Origin: Algisphaera sp039180025
Lineage (GTDB): Bacteria; Planctomycetota; Phycisphaerae; Phycisphaerales; Phycisphaeraceae
Assembly: GCA_039180025.1 (NCBI GenBank)
Contig: JBCDDZ010000002.1
Span: 1-64,000, forward strand
Length of the DNA: 64,000 bases
Direction of reading: 5' to 3'
Under the pieces are notes generated by a model. It made no database searches. It was given only the letters and a program-made list of their open reading frames with translations, and was not told where the DNA came from. The position numbers and the translations under genes are program-made. Below, one piece after another: positions 30,211-41,400 of this stretch. Each line of letters begins with the position of its first letter. Positions within the stretch are counted from its first letter, which is position 1.

Positions 30211-31908
30211 TCAGTTGCCCGAGGGCGAGCGGAGCAGGCGGAACAGGCCGGTGAAGGTCGCGGCGGCGAAGCCGATGATCGCGGCGGTGGTGAGGTGAGA
30301 CGGATCGCCATCGAGGTTGTCCGCCAGCACCAGGATGGCCGCCCCGAGGATCACGGCCGCGAGGACCACCGCCCAGGCGATGTTCTTGCTCGCCTCTTCG
30401 ACTTCTTTGACCAGAGGCTCGAGGTTATGGTGCCGCAGGTTCAGGGTCGTGCGGTTCTGCCGGACCATCCGCAGCAGGTCGTCGATGCGGTGGGGCAGGT
30501 GGTCGAGCAGGTCGGCGTAGGCCACGGCGTTATTGCGGAAGCGGCGTTTGAGCGCGCGGAACCCGAACCGGCGTTTTACCAAACGGGTGACGTAAGGCCG
30601 GACGTGCCCGACCAGGTCGAAATCGGGCGCGATCTGCTGGGCCACCCCTTCGATCGTGGTCAGCGCTTTAATGAGATAGACGATGTCGGCGGGGCAGCGC
30701 ATGCGGTGGTCGCGCATGACCTCGAAAAACTCGTTGAGCAATTGACCCATCCGGATCTTTTCGAGCGAGCCGCCTTTGAAGTGGTCGATAAACCGCCAGG
30801 CGTCGGCGCGGAAGCTGCGGTCGTCCACGATCGCGGGGTCGGCGTCGGCGATGCGGACGGCCGTGCGGACGACACGCTCGAGCTCGCCCTCGATCGCGCC
30901 GTGGGTGATCTGGGCGAGTTGTTCGGCCGACCGCGGATCGACGCTGCCGGTCATGCCGCAGTCGATGAAGGTGAGGTAGTTGGTTTCGGGGTCGACGAAG
31001 ATATTGCCGGCGTGGGGGTCGGCGTGGAAAAAACCCAGGGTGAGGCATTGCCGAAACACCGCGTCGGCGGCGTGGCCCACCAGTGCGTGGCGGTCCTCGC
31101 GCGACATCGTCCCGGCATCCAGGTCCGCGAGCAGCGTCCCCTGCACATGCTCGAGCGCCAGGACGTTGCGGGTCGAAACCTGGGGGTAGACCTGGGGGAA
31201 CGACACCGCCTCTGACTCGGCAAAGTCCTCGGCCATGCGCAAGGTCGAGTCCGCCTCGATCGTCAGGTCGGTCTCACGGTCGAGCTGACGGGCAAATTCT
31301 TCGACCACGGCTTGCGCGTCGAACCCGAGGTTTTGGAGGTAGTTTTTCGTCAACCCGGCGAGCCAACGCATCAACTGGAGGTCCGCGGCGATGATCCCCT
31401 GGATCCCGGGCCGGAGGATCTTGAGGACGACCGCCTGGCCGTCGGCAAGCACGGCGCGGTGGACCTGGGCCATCGACGCCGCGGCGAGCGGGACCGGGTC
31501 GATCGAGGTGAAGTCGGTGTCCAGGCGCTGGCCCAGTTCGAGGCGGAGTGCGGCGTGGACATGGCGTTTGGGGTCGTCGCCTTCCCAGGGTGCGGGGGGG
31601 ACTTCGGCCTGGAGTTTCTTGAATTCGTTGGCGAAATCGACGGGGATCAGGTCGGGGCGGGTGGACAGGACCTGCCCGGCTTTGATGAAGGTCGGCCCCA
31701 GGTGTTCGATCAGGAGACGCAAGCGGACCGGCGCGGGTTTACGGGCCAACGCTTCGTCGGGCTTGAGGCCGCGGGGCAGCAGGTTGGTCAGCCCGGTTTG
31801 GGTGACCACTTCGCCGAAGCCGAATTTGAACAACTGGGCCACCAGCTCGCCGCCGCGTTTGGCGGCGTGGAGGGAGGCGGCGCCGGGGAGGGATGAGGGC
31901 TGGGTCAT
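30211..31908 (-). CDS. ABC1/UbiB-family atypical kinase
   Basis: A 565-residue membrane-associated protein kinase-like ATPase of the UbiB/ADCK family, linked in other bacteria to ubiquinone or other isoprenoid-lipid metabolism. I start it at ATG 31908; the frame is open upstream into the divergent pyruvate kinase gene. Family motifs are present in order: KxGQ in FIKAGQVLSTRPDLIP, the Ala-rich nucleotide loop PLAAASMAQVHRA, the lysine in VVLKILRPG, the catalytic loop FFHADPHAGNIFV, and IDCGM in place of DFG. Two C-terminal helices (AWAVVLAAVILGAAILVLA and a second) anchor it in the membrane. No quinone-synthesis genes are near. Confidence 0.93.
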   Translation of the reverse strand: MTQPSSLPGAASLHAAKRGGELVAQLFKFGFGEVVTQTGLTNLLPRGLKPDEALARKPAPVRLRLLIEHLGPTFIKAGQVLSTRPDLIPVDFANEFKKLQAEVPPAPWEGDDPKRHVHAALRLELGQRLDTDFTSIDPVPLAAASMAQVHRAVLADGQAVVLKILRPGIQGIIAADLQLMRWLAGLTKNYLQNLGFDAQAVVEEFARQLDRETDLTIEADSTLRMAEDFAESEAVSFPQVYPQVSTRNVLALEHVQGTLLADLDAGTMSREDRHALVGHAADAVFRQCLTLGFFHADPHAGNIFVDPETNYLTFIDCGMTGSVDPRSAEQLAQITHGAIEGELERVVRTAVRIADADPAIVDDRSFRADAWRFIDHFKGGSLEKIRMGQLLNEFFEVMRDHRMRCPADIVYLIKALTTIEGVAQQIAPDFDLVGHVRPYVTRLVKRRFGFRALKRRFRNNAVAYADLLDHLPHRIDDLLRMVRQNRTTLNLRHHNLEPLVKEVEEASKNIAWAVVLAAVILGAAILVLADNLDGDPSHLTTAAIIGFAAATFTGLFRLLRSPSGN

Positions 31909-32018
31909 GGCTTCAGTGTAGTGGGGCGGCCCGCGTCTGATCGGGGCCGGCCGCGCTCGGGGAGCCGCGCGGCTGGGGCCACCACGCGATCGGGGCGGGA
32001 TTGTTAGAGTGTCTGGCA

Positions 32019-33590
<1,572 letters not shown>

Positions 33591-33918
33591 GCCCGCGTCT
33601 GCCGCCGCTGGCCCCAGTGACTTGGCCGGCAAACGCAAGGGGGCAGGTCAAAACGGGCGATTCCTGTCTCTGAATAATTACTTCATTCACGGCCGACAGG
33701 GTGTCTCGCAGAAAGCATCTAACCCATAAGGCCGCCGCGCCGCCGGCTTGAAGCGACGTGCAGGAAGTTGCTTCGTACCACCGTTGCACGGCGTAGCCGC
33801 GAGGCGGAGCGGGCTGAAGCATTCATCGGCATCTCCGCCGGCACCGCGTGTCAGAGCTTCGGATAAGCGACACAAAAACAGATCGGTGGGCGGCCGGTCT
33901 ATTGAACCGCACGTGGCG
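33591..33918. other. Intergenic region with structured segment
   Basis: A 328-bp gap between convergent genes. A stem-loop at 33750-33774 (GAAGCGAC, 9-nt loop, GTTGCTTC, with one G-T pair) is followed by GC-rich sequence with further partial pairings (GTGCA/TGCAC near 33758 and 33783). Two short GGCTTGAAGC / GGGCTGAAGC segments occur near 33746 and 33806. It could be a small structured RNA or a degraded repeat. I see no coding potential and no U-tract terminator. Confidence 0.4.
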
Positions 33919-34983
33919 TTACCCCTCGGATCGTGAGAGGCCCGCCAGGGTATGCGCCACCACCTCGACCCCCGCCGACAGGGCCGCCGCCGCGACCGGT
34001 CCATCGACAAAGCCGAGCGTTTCGTCCGTCCGTTCCGAGCGATTGGCTGCAACCAAGACCACCCCCACCGCGGCGTCCCGGGCCCGGGCCACCGCTTGGT
34101 GGTCGTCCCGGCTAAGCATCTTCCACCACCGGACCCCCGCGGCGTCGCAGCCGGCTTCGGCCGCGTCGATGACCGCCTTGTCGCAAGCCACCGGCCGGGC
34201 GCCTCCGATCGGCTCGATCTCAAACCGCAAGCCCCGCCGCTGGGCCAACGTCGCCACTTCGTCCCGGATCGCCTCCGCGGTCTGGTCCCGGTTGGCCGCA
34301 TCGGTATCGCGCAGTTCCAGGGTGAAACGGACCTGTTCGGGGAGCACGTCGCCGGACCGATCTTCGTTTAGCCCCGCTCCCGGACGGGGTTCCGAACAAG
34401 CGAGGTTGCTCACCACCGCGACCAGGTCCGGGCTCGGGCTCGACCGAGCCAACTGTTCGATCGTCCCGATCGCTTCCGCCGCGGCGTAGAGCGCGTCGCG
34501 TCGTTCGGGCATCGGGGTGATGCGCAGGTGATCGGGCGGTGCCACCGCGGTCACCTGCCACCGGGCCGACGCCGCGAGCGCGACGGCGATGCCGACCGGC
34601 ACACCCTGTCTTTCCAGCCGACCCGACGTGTCCACCCCCAACTCGACCCACACCGAAGGTTGCGGATCGGCAAAGCCTTCACCCCCGACCGCGTTTCCCG
34701 CCGCCACCACCTCGATCGTCCGCCTCGGCTCGAAGCCCGCGTCCCGCAGCATCCGCAGCCCCTCTAATACTCCCAGCAGACCCACGCTCCGCGCCCCGCC
34801 GCCCGTCCGCACGACGCCCTCAGATGGATCGGCCTTTCCCGCCCAGCGCAGCACCCGGTCGCCCGCGGACGTGACGCTAAGCTCGAACCCCGGGGCGTCC
34901 GCGAACGCCTCGAACTCGTCCGTCCCGGCCTCGGCCAGCGCTCGAGTTATCCGGCTAATCTCCGGCACCAGTTCCCGTGTCAT
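33919..34983 (-). CDS. Degenerate M20-type amidohydrolase-like protein
   Basis: A 354-residue protein resembling the allantoate/N-carbamoyl-amino-acid amidohydrolase branch of peptidase family M20. Similar features are the N-terminal ELVPEISRITRALAEAG, the fold-defining LGVLEGLRMLRDAGFEPRRTIEVV, PVGIAVALAASARWQVTAV, and a tail segment with MLSRDDHQAVARARDAAVG. The usual first metal-binding motif (GSHxDTV ... DG) is replaced by VVRTGGGARSVGLLGVLEG with no His or Asp, and the second Glu-Glu pair is not apparent. It probably does not bind the usual two metals. It may be an inactive paralogue or bind ligands. Family placement is moderate. Confidence 0.7.
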   Translation of the reverse strand: MTRELVPEISRITRALAEAGTDEFEAFADAPGFELSVTSAGDRVLRWAGKADPSEGVVRTGGGARSVGLLGVLEGLRMLRDAGFEPRRTIEVVAAGNAVGGEGFADPQPSVWVELGVDTSGRLERQGVPVGIAVALAASARWQVTAVAPPDHLRITPMPERRDALYAAAEAIGTIEQLARSSPSPDLVAVVSNLACSEPRPGAGLNEDRSGDVLPEQVRFTLELRDTDAANRDQTAEAIRDEVATLAQRRGLRFEIEPIGGARPVACDKAVIDAAEAGCDAAGVRWWKMLSRDDHQAVARARDAAVGVVLVAANRSERTDETLGFVDGPVAAAALSAGVEVVAHTLAGLSRSEG

Positions 34984-35106
34984 AAGCTGCCCTCAGGACT
35001 TAAAAGAATGCCCCCGTTCGACATCTCCGTCACGGAGGTGCCTGCCGACGACAACAGACTAACGCTTTGTCCCCCCCTCCCCCCACGGTCGCGGTCCTGG
35101 CTTGCG

Positions 35107-35670
35107 TCATCCCTCCGCATCGGGTTCCAGCAGCCGGCTGCGATCCTTTACGCCTTCGAGCAGTTCGGGGGCCCGCGGCACCTCGGGGTCGCCGTGCAAT
35201 ACCGAAACATCGCCGGTCGTCTCAACAACCACCGCCCGGACCCGGCGCATCTCGATCGCGTTGGTTTCGCGGAGCTTGCCCATCAAGTCGCCACGGGTCA
35301 CCCCCGACCGGGCCAAGCTATCGGTAAGGATTTCGCCTTCGGCCATCACGAGGATCGGCTGGTTGTCGATTGTCTCGCTGAACCGCCCACTCGCCCCCCG
35401 CCGCCGCGACAAGCCCCACTGGATCAGGGACAGCATCCCCAGCACCGCCACCCCCACCGGCACCGAGGCGGACATCGCCGTCGACGCCAACACCGCCCCC
35501 ACCGCGATGGTCATCGCGAAATCAAACCCCGATATCTTCGCGAAGCTCCTCACCCCCGCCAGCCGAGTCATCACGATGACGGTGAAGTAGATCACGGCCG
35601 CGCCGAGCGCCGCGGCCCCCAAAGTCGCGACATCGGTCGTGAACCAATCAATAAATTGACCAACCGTCAT
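35107..35670 (-). CDS. DUF421 (YetF-type) membrane protein
   Basis: A 187-residue protein starting at ATG 35670 (MTVGQFIDWF). Three N-terminal hydrophobic helices (AALGAAVIYFTVIVMTRLAG, ISGFDFAMTIAVGAVLAS, and VPVGVAVLGMLSLIQWGLS) precede a small cytoplasmic alpha/beta domain. The motifs RLAGVRSFAKISGFDFAM and QPILVMAEGEILTDSLARSG are typical of the DUF421 family represented by Bacillus YetF. Full-length for the family. It lies 123 bp upstream of the M20-like gene on the same strand. The role is unknown; YetF-type proteins have been connected to spore and membrane stress functions elsewhere. Confidence 0.88.
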   Translation of the reverse strand: MTVGQFIDWFTTDVATLGAAALGAAVIYFTVIVMTRLAGVRSFAKISGFDFAMTIAVGAVLASTAMSASVPVGVAVLGMLSLIQWGLSRRRGASGRFSETIDNQPILVMAEGEILTDSLARSGVTRGDLMGKLRETNAIEMRRVRAVVVETTGDVSVLHGDPEVPRAPELLEGVKDRSRLLEPDAEG

Positions 35671-35815
35671 GGGAAGCTTTTCTTGTGTAGCCCTGCGATG
35701 GCTTGTTTCTGAATCCTGCCGGACTCCGGCCCGCGTGCGGCAGAGCATCTTCCCAGACCGGAGGTAAATGACGGATGAAGACGCTCCCGGATTCAATCTG
35801 TGGCAAAATACCTCG

Positions 35816-36310
35816 ATGGACGAAACACCTAAGCCGCAGGTCGGGATCGTGATGGGCAGCAACTCGGATTGGCCGACGATGAAGCTCGCCGCCGAGATGT
35901 TGGACCGTTTCGGGGTGCCCTACGAGGCGAAAGTCACGTCCGCCCACCGCACCCCGGAGTTGATGTTCGAGTATGCGGCCACAGCCGAGCCGCGCGGGCT
36001 GGAGGTCGTCATCGCCGGGGCGGGCGGGGCGGCGCACCTGCCGGGCATGGTCGCGAGCCGGACGGTGCTGCCCGTGCTCGGCGTGCCGATCAAGAGCAAA
36101 GCGCTCAGCGGGATGGACAGCCTCCTATCGATCGTCCAGATGCCCGGCGGCATCCCGGTGGGCACGCTCGCCATCGGCGACAGCGGCGCGAAAAACGCGG
36201 CGCTACTGGCCGTGTCGATCCTCGCCAACTCCCGCCCCAAGCTGCGTGAGAAGTTGCATGCGTTTCGGCAGGAGCAGTCCGACGCCGCGGCGGCGATGGA
36301 TCTGGATTAG
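35816..36310 (+). CDS. purE: N5-carboxyaminoimidazole ribonucleotide mutase
   Basis: A 164-residue class I PurE of purine synthesis, converting N5-CAIR to CAIR. ATG 35816 (MDETPKPQVGIVMGSNSDWP) is preferred; an in-frame ATG at 35768 would add 16 unconserved residues. Motifs: GSNSDWPTM, the catalytic-region SAHRTPE, AGAGGAAHLPGMVAS and VQMPGGIPVGTLAIG. The partner purK is not adjacent, and no other purine gene is in the window. A good terminator follows about 90 bp downstream. Confidence 0.96.
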   Translation: MDETPKPQVGIVMGSNSDWPTMKLAAEMLDRFGVPYEAKVTSAHRTPELMFEYAATAEPRGLEVVIAGAGGAAHLPGMVASRTVLPVLGVPIKSKALSGMDSLLSIVQMPGGIPVGTLAIGDSGAKNAALLAVSILANSRPKLREKLHAFRQEQSDAAAAMDLD

Positions 36311-36662
36311 TTCGACGTGAAGGCCTCCACCTACCATCGATTGCGAAGGCGGGTTTATGTCCGAAAGCAGCGTAGAGCGTTACTCAGCAGATGTGATTTG
36401 ATCGGCGTGCCGATTTTTTGGGCTGTTTACGTTTGTCGGAGCATTCGTTGCGTTCGGTTCGATAAACCTGATTTCGCCACGGCGTTTTTGGTGGGTTTCA
36501 GACAAGCAAGTGAGATCGATATTCCCAGAAGTGATCGGTGTCGTGGGTTTTTGTACGGCTTTCCCCATAGGTATGTATTACTTCGGATGGCTGCTTTGCT
36601 ATGTCTTGGTCCTTGATACGCGACGAGTGGATGCGTTTGTCGGAAATGAATCTGCGGAGTGA
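36311..36662. other. Convergent intergenic region purE / cation channel
   Basis: A 352-bp gap between convergent genes with the terminator at 36401-36419 and a comparatively AT-rich remainder. An open frame over the whole gap (36317-36616) has no ribosome-binding site and crosses the terminator, so I do not call it. A T-arm-like GGTTCGATAAACC near 36458 has no tRNA around it. Confidence 0.6.
36401..36419 (+). terminator. Intrinsic terminator after purE
   Basis: ATCGG-CGTG-CCGAT is a perfect 5-bp stem with a tetraloop, running directly into TTTTTT. It lies about 90 bp after the purE stop. Confidence 0.75.
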
Positions 36663-37553
36663 TTATCCATCCGCCCGTTTCTGCAGCCGCTCCAGATCGT
36701 CTGCCAGGTGTTTGAGCTGTTTCTGGATCAGCGCCATCTCGTCGCCGACGCTGATGCGGCCGGTTTCTTTGATGTGTTTTGTGCGTTGCCGATGCTCTTC
36801 TTCCCGCTGGGCTTCGTCCATGCTCTGGATAATGACGCCGATGAACAGGTTGAGCATGATCATCGTGCCCAGCGCGACGAACGAGACGAAGTAGAGCGCG
36901 CCGACGAACGGCCGGGCGGTGGACGAGAACTCGTAGCGCGACAGGTCCTGGTCGCTGAACGGGTAGTTTTCGCTGCCGTACATCTGGATGTACATGATGT
37001 CGGTCCAGTCTTCGAGCGTGACCACGCGGAACAGGCTCAGCATCGAAAGCTCGAGGTTGCGGAAATGCACCGGGTCGTTGTCGCGGAACAGGAACACGCC
37101 CAGCACCGCGTACACGTAGAACATCACCGCCAGCAACAGCCCGACGTAACACATCGATGGCAGGCTCTTGAGCAGCGACCCCACCAGCAGTTGCAGCTTC
37201 GGGACCGCGCTAATCAGCCGCAGTGCCCGCAGTACCCGCGCCAGCCGCAGCACCTGCGCGTACTGCGCTTCGACCGGCAGGAAACACACCACCACGATCA
37301 CGAAGTCGAAGACGTTCCAGGGGTCAAGAAAATAGCGGTACCACCGGCGCCCGCCCGCGGCGATCTTCATCGCCGCCTCCAGCGCGAACAGCCAGATGAT
37401 GATCCGGTCGAGCGAATGCAGCAGCCGGCCGTGCCGCGCCATCACCCCCGGGTAGGTTTCGATCCCCACGATCACCGCCGCGAGGATGATCAGGCCGAGG
37501 ATGGCGTGAGCGAATCGCTTGGATTCGACGATCGTTTGGAGGGTGGCGGTCAT
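36663..37553 (-). CDS. Single-domain voltage-gated cation channel (NaChBac/Cav-like)
   Basis: A 296-residue six-helix channel subunit that would assemble as a tetramer. S4 carries four regularly spaced arginines at R103, R106, R109 and R112. The pore-helix and filter read VVTLEDWTD with the filter at residues 179-185, giving acidic E181, D182 and D185. Known bacterial sodium channels have TLESW, and the engineered calcium-selective CavAb has TLDDWSD, so this filter favours calcium or mixed cations (inference). Between filter and S6 is an extended turret at about 191-215 containing several acidic residues. The C-terminus (268-294) is a heptad coiled coil that probably holds the tetramer. It stands alone with no obvious partner gene. 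Confidence 0.92.
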   Translation of the reverse strand: MTATLQTIVESKRFAHAILGLIILAAVIVGIETYPGVMARHGRLLHSLDRIIIWLFALEAAMKIAAGGRRWYRYFLDPWNVFDFVIVVVCFLPVEAQYAQVLRLARVLRALRLISAVPKLQLLVGSLLKSLPSMCYVGLLLAVMFYVYAVLGVFLFRDNDPVHFRNLELSMLSLFRVVTLEDWTDIMYIQMYGSENYPFSDQDLSRYEFSSTARPFVGALYFVSFVALGTMIMLNLFIGVIIQSMDEAQREEEHRQRTKHIKETGRISVGDEMALIQKQLKHLADDLERLQKRADG

Positions 37554-37710
37554 AGCGTGGGCTCACGGATCGCCCGAATCATATCGCATCAGCCTTGCCC
37601 CATAAGGGGGGCAACCGGATAGCGGCCACCGCCCCCTACTCGGCTAGTTCTTTGTCGCCGCCTCGATGATTGGCCCGCCACCCACCGGCGTCCGCCGACC
37701 CCACGCCGGC

Positions 37711-38439
37711 TCAATGGGTCAACGCGTACGCCAGGATGTTGACGTTCAGTTGCTTCGCCGATTGGATCTCGTTGCCGCCGCAGCAGCAGCAACCGCCCCC
37801 GGCGTTCGCCGTGTCGTTGAGCCCGTCGGGCGACCACACCAGCACCACCCGCCCGTCGAGTTCCAGGCCCCGCAGCTCGGGCAGCTTGGACCCGCCGGTC
37901 TTATACCGGCTGGAGGTGATGTCGTAGACCGAATGGAAGATCGGGTGGTCGGCGGTGAGGGCCGTCAACCCGTCACTCCTGTCGGGGAACATCCGCTTGA
38001 GCGCGGCGGCCATCGAATGGTTCCAGTCTTTGGACGAGCACCCCGCCGAGGCGATCACGAAGCCGCCGTGCGTCAGGTACGTACGCAGGTTGTCGACCTG
38101 CGCGTCGGTCAGCGTAAACGCCCCCTCGCCGGTCATCACCGCAAAGGGGTAGTTGAACAGTTCCGCCGAGCCCGACTGCACCGGCACGAGTTCGCGGTGC
38201 GTGTCGATATGCGTTTGCTCGGCCACCTCGGTCAGGAACTGTTCCGAGAAGCAGACCGAGGTTTTGTGGTTGGCGTAGACGAGCTTGGCCGCGTAGACCC
38301 GCCCCGGGTCGTCGGCATCTCCCGCCGCCGCGCTCAGAGGAGTTAAAACCAAAATCGCTCCGACGATCACGAACAGGCAAGCCGCGCCGCAGCGTGGTAC
38401 GGGGCAGAGCTTCGAGACAGCAGATCGTAAATGGGTCAT
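37711..38439 (-). CDS. Exported DUF4159 protein with a four-cysteine run
   Basis: A 242-residue protein with a hydrophobic signal segment (LFVIVGAILVLTPLSAAAG) and a DUF4159 domain (GRVYAAKLVYANHKT, LFNYPFAVMTGEGAFTLTD, LRTYLTHGGFVIASAGCSS, HPIFHSVYDI). DUF4159 is related to the glutamine-amidotransferase-like fold found in VWA and aerotolerance-type operons. The C-terminal part contains GGGCCCCGG (C217-C220), and C63 and C134 make six mature-region cysteines, notable for an exported protein. It is last in the reverse operon that begins with a disulfide-forming VKOR-DsbA fusion, so redox folding of this protein is a reasonable inference. Confidence 0.85.
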   Translation of the reverse strand: MTHLRSAVSKLCPVPRCGAACLFVIVGAILVLTPLSAAAGDADDPGRVYAAKLVYANHKTSVCFSEQFLTEVAEQTHIDTHRELVPVQSGSAELFNYPFAVMTGEGAFTLTDAQVDNLRTYLTHGGFVIASAGCSSKDWNHSMAAALKRMFPDRSDGLTALTADHPIFHSVYDITSSRYKTGGSKLPELRGLELDGRVVLVWSPDGLNDTANAGGGCCCCGGNEIQSAKQLNVNILAYALTH

Positions 38440-38462
38440 GGTGGAGACTTCCCTGTTCTATT

Positions 38463-41400
38463 TTACTCACGACGGTCGGCGTCGTCGGCGAGCCGTCGAA
38501 AATACGCGGTCGCGGTCTCGCGGTAACGCGCCGGCACGCCCGGCAGGACCAGGCCCGGCCGCGTCCGCGTCGCCGCAGCATCGGGGGTAAGGGTCTCGGC
38601 CGGGTCCAAACCGTCGCTCGCCGCGGCGCCGTCTCCCGAACCGCCGTTCGGGCCGACCCCGGCGCTCGAACCCTCTGCTGATCGGTGGTCGCTGCGCGGA
38701 AGGCGTCGGGGGCCGATCAGCGTCGCTTGGGCTGAACCCCATGCTTTGCCCCCCGCCCCCATGCTTTGGCCGGGAGAACCTAACCCCGTCAGACCCCCGA
38801 GGTTTCGTCCCTGGCGGAGCTGCTCGATCGCACTTTCGAGGCCGGCCTTAGGCAGCGTCAATACGTCATCAAGGTCCGACACCGCCCGCCCCGGAACCCC
38901 CCGGACCTCCGAGAGCAGGCTTTCCAGTTTGTCCGCGGCGTCCTCCGCCGAGGCGTGGGCCGCCGGCAATGCCTGCTGCGCGACGTGCTGGGCCGCGGCC
39001 GCCAAATCGGCCTCGATCCCTAACGTCTCGACCCGCTCGATCATTTGATGCACACTCCCGCTGAAACGAGGCAACAGCGGGGCCGCGAGGTCTGCCGTCT
39101 CTTCGAGCATCAGCGCCGCGTCACTCAGCTCGTCGCGGAGCGCCGCTTCGCGTTGGCCGTAGGTTTCGAGGCGCTGCCGATCCTCCGCGGTCCAGTGGCC
39201 CGCCGTGCTTGTCTCGCTTGGCGTGTCCGGCCACCGCCCCCGCATCACGCCGAGCTTCTGTTCCAGTTCGCGCTGCTCGACGATGACCGCCCGCAGGCGC
39301 TCGGCGTGGAACACGATCTCCTCGGCCAAGCCGAGCTTCACCAGGTCTTCCTCCATCGCGTCCCATCGCGCCGGGGTTTGCGCGTCAAAAGGCGGGCTTT
39401 CCTGGGCCCATGCGTCGGCTTGCTGGTCGAACGCCGCGAGCTGCGTCGGCGTCACGCCTGGAAGCGCCAGGCCCTCGGCGGTGTCCGCGGTTTGCTCCGC
39501 CCGCTGGGCCGCTTCCGCGAGCTGCGCCGCCAGCGCGCGGAGTCGGTCGTTGAACGGTTCTTCAAACCTGTAGAGCGGAGCGGCCTCGGCCCGGTCGTTC
39601 ATGGCGTCTGCCAGTTCCTGCGTGCGGCCGGCAAAAGACCAGAGCCGGTAAGCCAAGTCATTTGCCTGCTGCCGCTGCGCATCGTTGAGCAGTTCGCCCG
39701 CCGCGGCCCGCGCACGCAGGGCTTCGAGTTGGTCGAGTACGGCGTTCCGTTCCTCGGCCAGTTCTGCAAGCTGGGTGCGGTAGGCTGCATTCTCAGACTG
39801 AATTTCGTCTAGCCCGTAACGGGTTCGGGCCAGTTCATTCCACTGTTCGCGTGTGACGATCTGCACGGCAAAAACCGGGGATTCGCTTAGCTGTCCCAAG
39901 TCGTCCGGGGGTCCGCCGTAGGCGGTCGGCAGGTTGTCACGCGCCGCCGCGAAGAACCGCAGCGTGTCCCCCGGGCCCGCCCCATAATCTGCGGGCTGCA
40001 GTTCGTGGCTGACGTTTACACTGCGTGACGCCGGCCCCGGCAACGCCAGTCCGATCGGCACGCTCGCGTTTGGGGTCACCGCGGGATGGAGGGTCAGCGA
40101 CCCGATGCCTACATCGTCTTTCGCACGGAGATCGATCGCCACGGGGTAGCCTTCCGCCGCGATGGCGATCGGTTCGGGCTGGGTTACTTCGACGCTCGGG
40201 GGCCGATCGACCAGCATCTCGATCCGCCACACCGCCTGCCGCCGGGAAGCCTGGCCGCCGCCGCTCTCGAGCCCTAGGTGGAAGGCCCCCGCCTGCGCCG
40301 GCTCGAACGTGGCCTCGGCGATCCGATCGCCAGAGAGCGGGTTGGCTTGCCGCTGCGCGGTCGCGTGGGATCCATCCGCCGTCAGGACCGTGGCCGCGAG
40401 GCCGACATTGCTCTGCGCGGTCAAGGTCACCACGCTGCCGGGCAGCATCCGCAAGACGTTACGGCGGTCGTCGTGAGCCAGACTCTCAAGGCGGTGGTCC
40501 AGCCGATGGGTCCGCGGGGCGAGCCCCGTGTAGCGCGGCGGCGTGACCGTGGCGTGCAGCGACTTAAACCGCGGCGCGGTGTCGGGCGTAACCGTGAACC
40601 ACTTGGACCGGCCCGCGGGGGTATCGATATAAAAACGGATCGGCGTGCGGACCTGCTCGAACCGCGTGGAAAACAGCGCGTCCGTAACCGTCAAGACCGG
40701 CTCGTCCTGGGCGTGGCGCAAACGCTCCATCGGCCGTGCAGCTTTGACCGTCTGGCCACCCGCCGGGCCGGTTCGGGCCCACACCAGGTTCGCCGTGGTG
40801 GGCAGTTGTTGCCCGTCAGCCGAAGGGTGGCGCAGCGTCACGTCGATCACCGCCGACCCCCCGGCCGCCACCACCTCCGGGACCACCGATACCTCGAAAC
40901 GTACCGGGGTGTACGACGGCAAGTCCGACCGCGGCGCGAGCAGCCTCGCCCCGCCGGCCGCCACCACCCGGGGGTACATCAGCGCCAAGCCTCCGAGGAC
41001 GACCGCTACCAGGATCAACCCGGCTGTGTTCCGCCGCCGCCGTTTGCGGTCAACGAGCACCCGGGGGTCGACGCTGTCCGCGGCCGTCTCCCCACGCGCT
41101 ACGACCAAGGCACGCAGCGCCGGGCTCGTCGCCGCCGATGATCCGGACCGCCCCCCGACCTCGTCGGACCACCCGAACTCCAGCGCATGGATTAACCGGC
41201 CCGAGCCGCCTTCCGTAGACCGCTCAATGGCCATCGCGCTGTGGCGCAAGTCCCGAGGCTTAGCCACCGCCAGACGCACGCATCCCACCGCCATCCACGC
41301 CGCTCCCGTCAATAACGCCGCATCCACCGCCACCAGCCCCCACACGGGCAACCCCCAAACCGCATCAGCGAAGATTGCCGCCGCCACCGCCGCCGCCGCC

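Noticed and set aside
33718..33724. ATCTAAC resembling half of an integron attC core site
   Set aside because: No matching GTTRRRY partner at a suitable distance and no integrase in the window.
36450..36475. T-arm-like GGTTCGATAAACC suggesting a tRNA
   Set aside because: No acceptor, D or anticodon stems can be placed around it.
36317..36616. Possible 99-residue forward gene after purE
   Set aside because: It runs through an intrinsic terminator and lacks a ribosome-binding site.
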